From positions 1-64,000 of the forward strand of contig NZ_JALDSX010000009.1 of assembly GCF_022748595.1 (NCBI RefSeq): a DNA stretch of 64,000 nt, given 5' to 3'. Every line of letters begins with the position of its first letter. Position 1 is the first letter of the stretch. The position numbers were made by a program, and so were the translations under genes. This document shows positions 57,154 through 64,000 of this stretch, piece after piece. The stretch comes from Brevibacterium sp. ZH18. Its GTDB lineage: Bacteria; Actinomycetota; Actinomycetes; Actinomycetales; Brevibacteriaceae. The notes under the pieces were generated by a model. The model was not told where the DNA came from. It saw only the letters and a list, made by a program, of their open reading frames with translations, and searched no databases.

Positions 57154-58728
57154 TCAGCCCACGGTGAACGTCGCTGAGCGCAGACCCAGCTTGCTGCGCA
57201 GCTGGGCGCCGGTGAGGCTAGAGGTCTGGCCGTTCGTCGAAGTCGCCTTCGCAGTCTTCACGAGGCCGGACCCAGTTCGGGTGACGACGATCGTGCGAAC
57301 GTCCTTGAGGCCGAAGGCATTCGCCGCAGTCGACTGCTTGAGAGTGGCCGTCCAGCTGGCGTACGGGTTGCCCGCCGCCTTCGACTTCGCAACGGAGTCG
57401 TCTCGGGATTTCAGGTAGGGGACCGAACTTCCCCACACCTCGGCGGCGGAATTCGTCTTCCCTCCGGAGGACGGCGAATACACGGCGTTGATGAGAGAAC
57501 CCTTGTAGGTGACGACCTTCGCGGACTTCACGCTTGAACCCGAGACGTTCTGAGTGGCGGCCACGGCCTGTCTCCAGGGTGAGCTGCCCGAGGCGTTCTC
57601 GTGGCTCCAGCCGAGGAAGCGCTGCGAGGTGACCTCGTCGTAGACATTGCATGCGCACGCGGACTTGAGGGAGCCGAGGTTGCGGTAGGCATACGTGCGG
57701 GAAGCGATGGCCTGCGCGCGCAGCGCCTCCTGCTGCCAGGACGCGGGCATCTCCGCGATGCCGGGCAGATATTCGCTGTTGACGCGGAGCACGCCCAGTA
57801 CATTGAGCGCCTTCGACAGCTGGCGGATCTCGAGTTTCCCGTGGCGATAGGTGCCGGTCGAACCGTTCTGGGCAGAGCTCACCGCGACGGTGGTCTTCTG
57901 GCTGCCGGTCCAATATCGGGTGCCCTGCCACTCCACGGAGATCCATGAGCTCTGATAGGACTTGCCGTTGACGCTGACCTTGACCGTGCCTGCCGAAGTT
58001 CGTTCGACGGTGATCTTCTGGCTCGACTCGATCTTCTTCGATCCGACGTGCACCCGCAGGCGTCCCGCGGATGGGGTGACGGTGACGGACTGCTTCCCCG
58101 ACACCAGCTGCACCTTGAGGTTGGCATTGGCGCTCTTCGTCGTCGAGGTCACCTGTGCCGGATCATAGTAGTGCTCAAGGATCTGTGTCGCGCTCTTCCC
58201 CTGCACCGCCATGCCCCTGGCGCCGTACTGGCTCAGGCCGACGCCGTGGCCGTAGCCTGCGCCCTTGAGCGAGAACGACGCCGTGGCCTTGGCCAAGATC
58301 ACTGCGGCGCCGCGTGAGCTGCTCCAGGTGATGCGGCCCTTCTGAAAGCTCTGACGAGTCTCGGACCCGGACTTGTACTCGTTGCTCGTCGGGTAGCCCA
58401 GTGCCCCCTTCTCCCAACCTGACTTCTTCCATGCTGTGCGGATGGCGCCCCAGGTCGCGTGCGCACCGGTGGTCTTCGTCCAATGGATGCTTCCGTTTCG
58501 GAAGGACTGATAGCAGCCGTTCTGAATGAGAGTGCAGTGCTCGGACCCCGTGGCCGGGCCGAGTCGACCCGAGCTTCCGCCCAGCGATTTGTACACCTTT
58601 CCGATGCCGCCACCCGTCGGGTAGGCGGCATGGACCGGTGACGGTTCAGTGGCGATGAGAAGAAGCAGACTGACTGCGAAGGCAGAGATCATGAGTGCCG
58701 TCAGTCTGACGGCAGCAGAGGCGCGCAT
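57154..58728 (-). CDS. SpoIID/LytB-domain protein with LGFP repeats
   Basis: 524 residues from ATG 58728 (a 13-residue longer start at 58767 is possible). A signal peptide ends near VHAAY. Residues ~35-135 show LGFP-like wall-binding repeats (GRLGPATGSEHC; GALGYPTSNEYKSG). The SpoIID part follows: YGHGVGLSQYGARGMA, then LRVNSEYLPGIAEMPASWQQEALRAQA-type region around residues 330-360, SPSSGGKTNSAAEVWG. SpoIID proteins are lytic transglycosylases in endospore formers; here, in a non-sporulating type of organism, a cell-wall hydrolase role is inferred. Confidence 0.88.
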   Translation of the reverse strand: MRASAAVRLTALMISAFAVSLLLLIATEPSPVHAAYPTGGGIGKVYKSLGGSSGRLGPATGSEHCTLIQNGCYQSFRNGSIHWTKTTGAHATWGAIRTAWKKSGWEKGALGYPTSNEYKSGSETRQSFQKGRITWSSSRGAAVILAKATASFSLKGAGYGHGVGLSQYGARGMAVQGKSATQILEHYYDPAQVTSTTKSANANLKVQLVSGKQSVTVTPSAGRLRVHVGSKKIESSQKITVERTSAGTVKVSVNGKSYQSSWISVEWQGTRYWTGSQKTTVAVSSAQNGSTGTYRHGKLEIRQLSKALNVLGVLRVNSEYLPGIAEMPASWQQEALRAQAIASRTYAYRNLGSLKSACACNVYDEVTSQRFLGWSHENASGSSPWRQAVAATQNVSGSSVKSAKVVTYKGSLINAVYSPSSGGKTNSAAEVWGSSVPYLKSRDDSVAKSKAAGNPYASWTATLKQSTAANAFGLKDVRTIVVTRTGSGLVKTAKATSTNGQTSSLTGAQLRSKLGLRSATFTVG

Positions 58729-59009
58729 GATCAAAGCATAAGGAGTGGTGTCAAGGCTCAACGCCATAGAACGAAGAACTCCCCGATTGAATAAGGCTCA
58801 GGGAGTTTCGAATCTGAGCGCCGAGGTGGTTGGACCCGTCACTGAGGCCGATGTCGACGAATTTCAACTCAGATGACGGCGGATTGCGAACTGCGTCGGT
58901 ATGACGCCGTGCGACGAGGTGAGTAACCCAGGGCTCTGCTGTTCAGGGATCTCAGTACGCTGAATCCGTCATCCTCACCAGCGACAGTGATGCAAGGGAG
59001 CTAAGCGAT

Positions 59010-60163
59010 ATGACCGAGATCCACGCCAATCCAATCTGGACGGGTGAACCCGAAGACCTCAAATTCGCCTACTGGGTGCCCAACGTCTCCGGTGGGCTGG
59101 TCGTCTCGAGCATCGAGCAGCGCACCGACTGGAACTATGACTACAACGTCAAACTCGCCCAGACGGCTGAGAACGTCGGCTACGAGTACGCGCTCAGTCA
59201 GGTCCGCTACGCTACCTCTCCAGCTACGGCGCCGCACAGCAGCATGAGTCCACTGCCACATCGTTGGCACTGGGACTGGCCACTGAGAAGCTCAAGGTCA
59301 TCGCAGCCATCCACCCGGGCATCTGGGAGCCGGCGGTGCTCGCGAAATTCATCCTCAGCGCCGACCAATTCACCCACGGCCGAGCTGCCATCAACGTGGT
59401 CTCCGGATGGTTCAAGGACGAGTACACGAAGCTCGGCCTGCCGTGGTTGGAGCACGGTGAGCGCTACCGCCGATCGGCAGAGTTCATGGACGTCGTCCGC
59501 AAACTCTTCACCGAGGAGAACGTCGAGTACCGCGGCAACTTCTATACCGTCGACGACTTCGCTCTCCGGCCCGGGCCGTACCCGGTCGAGGGACGGCCGT
59601 ACCCGGAGATTTTCCAGGGCGGAAACTCCAGTGCCGCCCGCATCAACGGCGGTCGTCATGCCGATTGGTACTTCTCCAACGGCAAGGACTTCGATGGATT
59701 TCGCGAACAGTATGACGACGTCACCGAGGTGGCCCGAGCACACAATCGCAAGGTCCGCTTCGGGCTCAACGGCTTCGCCATCGTCCGCGACACCGAGGCC
59801 GAGGCACGCGAACAGCTGCGCGAGATCATCGCCCATGCAGATGAAAGTGCGGTCGAGGGCTTCCGTAGATCGGTGCAGGAAGCCGGTGCCTCGACTTCGG
59901 ATGGCAAGGGCATGTGGGCCGACTCCAGCTTCGAAGATCTGGTGCAGTACAACGATGGATTCCGCACCCAGCTCATCGGAACCCCTGAACAGGTCGCCGA
60001 CAGGATCATCGAATACAAGAAGATCGGTGTCGACCTCATCCTCACCGGCTTCCTCCATGTCCAAGAGGAGCTCGAGGCGTTCGGTCAGACCGTCATCCCG
60101 ATCGTGCGTGAGAAGGAAGCCGAATTGACCGCGAAGGGGATCCTCACACCTGCCGGAGTTTGA
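59010..60163 (+). pseudogene. sfnG: Dimethylsulfone monooxygenase SfnG-like, frameshifted
   Basis: A typical SfnG begins at ATG 59010 (AAGGGAG upstream) with FAYWVPNVSGGLVVSSIEQR, but the frame breaks at a tandem duplication GCTAC-GCTAC (59206-59215). Removal of one copy gives QVRYLSSYGAAQQHESTATS and joins the second frame, which continues from about 59217 to the stop at 60163 with all remaining motifs intact (VIAAIHPGIWEPA; NVVSGWFKDE; FQGGNSSAAR). Intact, it would be ~382 residues and would convert dimethylsulfone to methanesulfinate with FMNH2. It has no reductase neighbour here. Confidence 0.9.
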
Positions 60164-60207
60164 GGACGAATCCTCACGACTGTCAACGTCTGAGGACACG
60201 GAGACGA

Positions 60208-60242
60208 GAAACTCCCCGGATCACCACGATCCGGGGAGTTTC
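60208..60242. terminator. Bidirectional terminator after sfnG
   Basis: A perfect 15-bp stem (60208-60222 with 60228-60242), with GAAA on the left and TTTC on the right, between convergent genes. Confidence 0.87.
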
Positions 60243-60260
60243 ACTGTCAGCGTCTGATCT

Positions 60261-60284
60261 CAGCTCAGCTCAGCTCAGCTCAGC
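60261..60284. repeat. CAGCT microsatellite at the 3' end of the PfpI-like gene
   Basis: Five tandem copies of CAGCT run from 60261 to 60285, followed by a partial copy. The array overlaps the stop codon (60280-60282) of the minus-strand gene. Each 15 bases of the array carries a TGA, so copy-number change alters only the last residues. Confidence 0.9.
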
Positions 60285-60813
60285 TCAGCGCCTCTGCGAT
60301 GGCCTTGTTGAACGCGTCGAGGTCGCCGGGATTGCGCGAAGTGATGAGGTTGCCGTCGACAACGACCTCGGCGTCGGTCCAGTCCGCGCCCGCGTTGACC
60401 AGGTCGGTCTTCGTCGAGACGAACGAGGTCAGCTTCCGACCCTTGGCCACGCCGGACTCGGCGAGGATCCATGGGGCGTGGCAGATTGCGGCCACGGGCT
60501 TGTCCGCGGCGAAGAAGGCCTTGACCAGCGCGACCGCGTCCTCATCGAGGCGCAGGGCATCGGCGTTGAGGGTTCCGCCGGGAAGTACGAGTGCGTCGTA
60601 GTCATCGGCCGAAGCCTGAGCGACGGGCACGTCGACAGGGAATTCGTCCGCGTGCTCCCAATCTCCGTTCATCGCCTGGAGCGACTTGTCGGACGGAGAG
60701 ACGATGACCGTTGTGGCCCCGGCCTCGTCGAGTGCGGCGCGAGGATTCGTCAGTTCGACCTGCTCGACCCCGCGGGTGAGGAGGAATGCGACCTTCTTGT
60801 CTGAGATAGCCAT
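60280..60813 (-). CDS. DJ-1/PfpI family protein (YhbO/PfpI-like)
   Basis: 177 residues of the class-I glutamine amidotransferase-like superfamily. The nucleophile elbow AAICHAPW supplies Cys, with an upstream Glu in RGVEQVEL and the PGGTLNADALR segment. Homologues act as stress-induced glyoxalase or deglycase enzymes or peptidases. ATG 60813 is chosen over a start 60 bases earlier, which would add a basic stretch. Confidence 0.9.
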   Translation of the reverse strand: MAISDKKVAFLLTRGVEQVELTNPRAALDEAGATTVIVSPSDKSLQAMNGDWEHADEFPVDVPVAQASADDYDALVLPGGTLNADALRLDEDAVALVKAFFAADKPVAAICHAPWILAESGVAKGRKLTSFVSTKTDLVNAGADWTDAEVVVDGNLITSRNPGDLDAFNKAIAEALS

Positions 60814-60874
60814 TGTGTGTGCTCCTGACTGTCGTGTGCGTCGTTCGACCACCTGTGGCGGTTCACTTCGCACA

Positions 60875-60919
60875 ACACCGAGGTGGGGGCGCAGTATTCC
60901 ACGCCCCTCCCACCTCGGT
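60875..60919 (-). terminator. Stem-loop after the DUF4333 gene
   Basis: CACCGAGGTGGG (60875-60886) pairs perfectly with CCCACCTCGGTG (60908-60919), extended by GGCG/CGCC; on the minus strand TTGTG follows. Confidence 0.65.
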
Positions 60920-60926
60920 GCTGGGG

Positions 60927-61652
60927 TCAGCCGATGTTCGGGAAGTCCAGCTTGTAGCCGACGTAGTTGCCCGAGACAGAGGTCACCGAGACCGTGCCGT
61001 AGCGCTTTTCTCCATGGGCTGTGACACTGCAGCTGGTGGAGCCGCGCTTGAGGGTGATGCGCAGATCGTAGGAGCAGTCGACGTCGTCGACAGTTGTGCC
61101 CTGCTTCGAGTACGCCTTCTTGATGTCCTTCTCGAGGTATTCGGCGGGGATGACACCGTTGCCGTCGTCGTCCATTTCGAACCCGGGTCCTGCATTCTGG
61201 TCCTGACCGATCGACGAGCTGTCGCTGTTCGAGCTGCTGGAGGAGGAGTTGCTGCCGTCGTCAGCGCCCGACGAGGACGACGACCCCGACGAGGTTCCTG
61301 ACGATGAGGAGGTTCCAGAGGACGTGGAGGTTCCCGAGGACGTGGAGGTTCCCGAAGTGGACGATCCGGATGAGGAGTCGGAGGTCGACGAGGCGTCTGA
61401 GGTCGACGAGGTGTCTGAGGTCGACGAGGATCCATTCGACGAGTCGGTGCCCTGGCTCGCATTGTCGGATTCCGCAGCCGGTTCCTCCGGATTGGTCGAG
61501 GGTTCCTGCGGTTCCTGGTGTTCTGGTCCATCCTGGGTCTGTTCTGGGTTCGAGCCACCGAACGTGACCTTCATGTCACAGGCCGACAGGGACAGGGCTG
61601 CGGCGAGGGCGCCGGCGACGGTGAGGGAACGGATCAGCTTCGTGGTCTTCAT
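60927..61652 (-). CDS. DUF4333 lipoprotein with Ser/Thr-rich stalk
   Basis: 241 residues. Signal peptide with lipobox LSAC (Cys25), a long low-complexity Ser/Thr/Gly/Asp spacer (~30-150, with SGTSTS and STSD units), then a DUF4333 domain (~165-241) with two cysteines (VDCSYDLRI; TSCSVTAHG) likely forming a disulfide. Surface-exposed, function unknown. Confidence 0.87.
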   Translation of the reverse strand: MKTTKLIRSLTVAGALAAALSLSACDMKVTFGGSNPEQTQDGPEHQEPQEPSTNPEEPAAESDNASQGTDSSNGSSSTSDTSSTSDASSTSDSSSGSSTSGTSTSSGTSTSSGTSSSSGTSSGSSSSSGADDGSNSSSSSSNSDSSSIGQDQNAGPGFEMDDDGNGVIPAEYLEKDIKKAYSKQGTTVDDVDCSYDLRITLKRGSTSCSVTAHGEKRYGTVSVTSVSGNYVGYKLDFPNIG

Positions 61653-61991
61653 GATGGGCTCCTGATGACGTGGGGGTCGGGTATGACTTCACTCTGTCAG
61701 CGCAGTCCAGGCGGCGGGGCGTATCCGTGTTCGCATTCGGAGACCCGTGTTCCAGGTCGGTTACATCGCCGAATCACAGAGGCTGCACCGGCGGGCCCGC
61801 TCCGGCCGGCTCGTTCCGCCCCGGCCCGTTCCAACCGGCCAGAGTCGAACGGCCCAGTTCGGCCCCTCGGATTCGCGCGGTCAGTCACTTAACCTGGAAG
61901 AGATCTCGGCAGCGATGTCGAGAATGCGCCCGCAGCTTCGTCCCAGGGGTGTCAGCGAACAACAGGGTTCGCGACGGAGGAGGAGAAGATC
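61653..61991. other. Intergenic region, no gene recognised
   Basis: GC-rich, with runs of CCGGCC/GGCCGG type. It holds the divergent starts of the DUF4333 and YCII genes and a GGAGGAG ribosome site just before 61992. I see no convincing promoter or operator. Confidence 0.5.
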
Positions 61992-62399
61992 ATGGCTAGG
62001 TATCTGATGCTCAAGCACTACAAGATGGCTCCGGAGTACATGGACTACACGCCCATGGACCAGTGGACACCCGCCGAGGTCGACGCCCACGTGAAGTACA
62101 TGAACGACTTCGCAGAGCGGCTCAAGGAGACGGGGGAGTTCGTCGACTCACAGGCGCTCTCGCCCGAAGGCACGTTCGTCCGTTCCGATGGGAAGGGCCG
62201 GCCACCGGTCACCGACGGGCCGTTCCCTGAGACCAAAGACCTTATCGCCGGATGGATGGTCATCGACGTCGACGACTACGATCGAGCCCTCGAGCTCGCC
62301 GGGGAGCTCTCGGCGGCGCCGGGTGCCGGTGGCGAACCGATCCGGGAATGGCTGGAACTGCGGCCCTTCCTCGGCGAATCGCCCGTAGTCACTGAGTGA
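61992..62399 (+). CDS. YCII-related protein
   Basis: 135 residues of the YCII (DGPF) fold: MLKHYKMAP at the start and the VTDGPFPETKDLIAGW signature in the middle. Such genes are typically followed, as here, by an ECF41/DUF6596-type sigma factor. SD GGAGGAGAAG precedes the ATG. Enzymatic function is unknown. Confidence 0.9.
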   Translation: MARYLMLKHYKMAPEYMDYTPMDQWTPAEVDAHVKYMNDFAERLKETGEFVDSQALSPEGTFVRSDGKGRPPVTDGPFPETKDLIAGWMVIDVDDYDRALELAGELSAAPGAGGEPIREWLELRPFLGESPVVTE

Positions 62400-62414
62400 G
62401 AGCGGCTGATCGGC

Positions 62415-63595
62415 ATGGACGATGAGCAGCTGCGGACACTCGTCCCGGCCGTGATCGGCATCCTTCGGCGGCGCGGAGCAGACTTCGCCGCCGCCGAGGA
62501 TGCCGTTCAGGATGCGCTCGTCGAGGCCGTTGACACGTGGGCCGCAGACCCTCCTCGGGATCCGCGCGGATGGCTGATCACGGTCGCTTGGCGCAAATTT
62601 CTTGATCGGACGCGTGCCGAGTCTGCGCGTACAGCGCGGGAGGAGCGGGCACTATCCGAGACGGTCAATGCGCTGTCCATTTCGGCCGATGACACCGTCG
62701 ACCTCTACTTCCTGTGCGCACATCCGGATCTCAGCCCAGCCTCGGCTGTGGCCCTGACCCTGCGTGCGGTCGGGGGACTGACCACCCGGCAGATCGCCGA
62801 GGCATATATGGTCCCCGAATCGACGATGGCTCAGCGCATCAGCCGGGCGAAGGCAACAATCGCCGGCCGCCGGGTCAACCGGCCGGGCACCGTCGCGGAG
62901 GTCCTCACCGTTCTCTATCTCGTGTTCAATGAGGGATATTCCGGTGACGTCGACCTCGCTGCCGAGGCCATCCGCCTGACTCGGACTCTGCAGGCGTCGA
63001 TCAATGACGCCGAGGTGGCCGGGCTTCTCGCCCTCATGCTCATTCATCAGGCTCGCCGTTCAGCCCGGTTCAGCCCCGACGGAGCGCTCATCGCGTTGGC
63101 GGATCAGGATCGTTCGCGCTGGGACACGACTCTCATCGCCGAGGGCATCGCCATCCTCCAGGACGCGCTCGCCCGCGATGATGTGGGGGGGGGGAGTTCC
63201 AGGCACAGGCCGCGATTGCCGCGCTGCACGCCGATGCCCCGAGCGTTGAGGAGACTGACTGGGTACAGATCGTCGGCTGGTACGACGACCTGGTGGAACT
63301 GGGCAACAGCCCGGTGGCCCGGCTCAATCGCGCCGTGGCGGTGGGTGAGGCCGACGGGCCAGCGGCAGGGTTGGCGCAGCTGCGTGATCTCGACGAGGCT
63401 CTGCCCAGGCATTCTGCGGTCGAGGCGCATCTGCGTGAACGTGCCGGCGAATTCGAGGTGGCCGCTCGCCTCTATGCACGGGCGGCGGCCGCGGCGACGA
63501 ACCGCGCCGAACGTGACCACCTCACCCGGCAGGCGGCACGACTGAACACAGAGCACCACCCGAATACTGCTCGCCGACAGAGACTCGATCCCTGA
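62415..63595 (+). pseudogene. ECF sigma factor (DUF6596 type), frame broken at a G10 tract
   Basis: Starts ATG 62415, 15 bases after the YCII gene. Sigma region 2 (FAAAEDAVQDALVEAVDTW; PRGWLITVAWRKFLD) and region 4 (TLRAVGGLTTRQIAEAYMV; TMAQRISRAKATI) are intact. At 63185-63194 ten consecutive G put the rest out of frame; with 8 or 11 G the frame continues into EFQAQAAIAALHADAPSV and reads through the DUF6596 C-terminal domain to the stop at 63595 (about 392 residues). Without correction the product ends at 63545 with unrelated arginine-rich sequence. Slippage, phase variation or sequencing error are all possible. Confidence 0.85.
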
Positions 63596-63765
63596 CTGAA
63601 ATCAGGGCGCCACCCGAACTCAACGGCGACCAGGGACACGGCCGCCCAATTGGTGGCCATCCTCATAATGCGCCCGCGAACCCGCCCCGCCGAACTGCAC
63701 ATCACCCTTCGCTCCAACCTGGATCACGGAGATCGTTCGCCGGAAGTCAGAGGCCTGAGAACTCT

Positions 63766-64000
63766 TCACTGAACCGTCTCCGGCTCGACTACACGGCGAT
63801 GATCTGGGGGGTGCTGCCGGTGGAAGTCCGTGGCCTGTTGGAAGCTGTGCCCGGCCGCGAGCAGCAGAGATTCCTCGAAGTCGCCGGCCACGAGCTGCGC
63901 AGCGAGGGGAGTCCCGCGGTCGGTGAAGCCAGCGGGCAGAGTGATCGAGGGCATTCCGCAGCTGTCGATCGGTCCTGTCGGAATTGTCACGGCATTGAAC
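63766..64000 (-). CDS. Amidase (amidase-signature family), C-terminal part only
   Basis: The minus-strand frame enters at the window edge with FNAVTIPTGPIDSCGMPSIT, then LPAGFTDRGTPLAAQLVAG and ends at 63766. This is the C-terminal end of an amidase-signature enzyme (GatA/AmiE-like). The catalytic Ser-Ser-Lys region is outside the window. Between 63596 and 63765 I see no gene. Confidence 0.8.
   Translation of the reverse strand, partial: FNAVTIPTGPIDSCGMPSITLPAGFTDRGTPLAAQLVAGDFEESLLLAAGHSFQQATDFHRQHPPDHRRVVEPETVQ

Overview
The window looks like a chromosomal segment of a high-GC actinobacterium, most likely a Brevibacterium or close relative within Micrococcales. This is inferred from protein flavour, from the ACT-malic enzyme, homodimeric AceE and Mqo set, and from SigH/HspR- and IdeR/DtxR-like control sites. 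No taxonomic search was possible. No plasmid, prophage, transposase or CRISPR signature is seen.

Region 1 (1-18.8 kb) is a nearly complete purine-to-central-metabolism island. Urate is taken to allantoin by pucL, uraH and uraD, then to allantoate by allB. (S)-ureidoglycine is handled by allE. The glyoxylate released enters the glycerate pathway (gcl, glxR, hyi, glxK). Allantoate amidohydrolase and the ureidoglycolate enzyme are not in the window. Interleaved are aceE (pyruvate dehydrogenase E1), an ACT-domain malic enzyme and a CitE/HpcH-like TIM-barrel protein (DUF6986-type); mqo lies just beyond. These would make a second, malate-centred route for glyoxylate. An IclR-family regulator sits in the middle, and a shared operator (GGAA-N6-TTCC, then N7 and another GGAA-like half-site) precedes hyi, glxK, uraD and malic enzyme. 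A bcp peroxiredoxin gene and an AbiEi-like/DUF559-like gene bracketed by two copies of a 26-8-26 hairpin repeat interrupt the island.

Region 2 (18.8-35.9 kb) holds mqo, a HisC-like aminotransferase overlapping a GlcD-like FAD oxidase, a 2OG-Fe(II)-type oxygenase, homocysteine methyltransferase, tgt with a convergent queuosine-precursor transporter, a fused M3 peptidase-YbaK protein, an AI-2E family permease, aqpZ behind a perfect CRP/GlxR-type site, aldehyde dehydrogenase with DUF779, an XRE-cupin regulator and a methyltransferase.

Region 3 (35.9-45.3 kb) is a six-gene minus-strand operon: peptide-type ABC importer, luciferase-like monooxygenase and a fused double CMD/AhpD protein. It faces two tandem glyoxalase-fold genes.

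Region 4 (45.3-58.7 kb) carries envelope and stress functions: a DUF3152 metalloprotease-like lipoprotein, a ClpC-type ATPase with a textbook SigH promoter plus HspR (HAIR) box, a second-type YidC, an iron-siderophore binding lipoprotein behind an IdeR/DtxR-like box, an L,D-transpeptidase, SRP RNA, a MacAB-like exporter, tRNA-Ser(GGA) and a SpoIID/LGFP protein.

Region 5 (59-64 kb) has two genes disrupted by simple-repeat length changes: sfnG (5-bp duplication) and an ECF sigma factor (G10 tract). It also holds a DJ-1/PfpI protein, a DUF4333 lipoprotein, a YCII protein and the 3' end of an amidase gene cut by the window edge.
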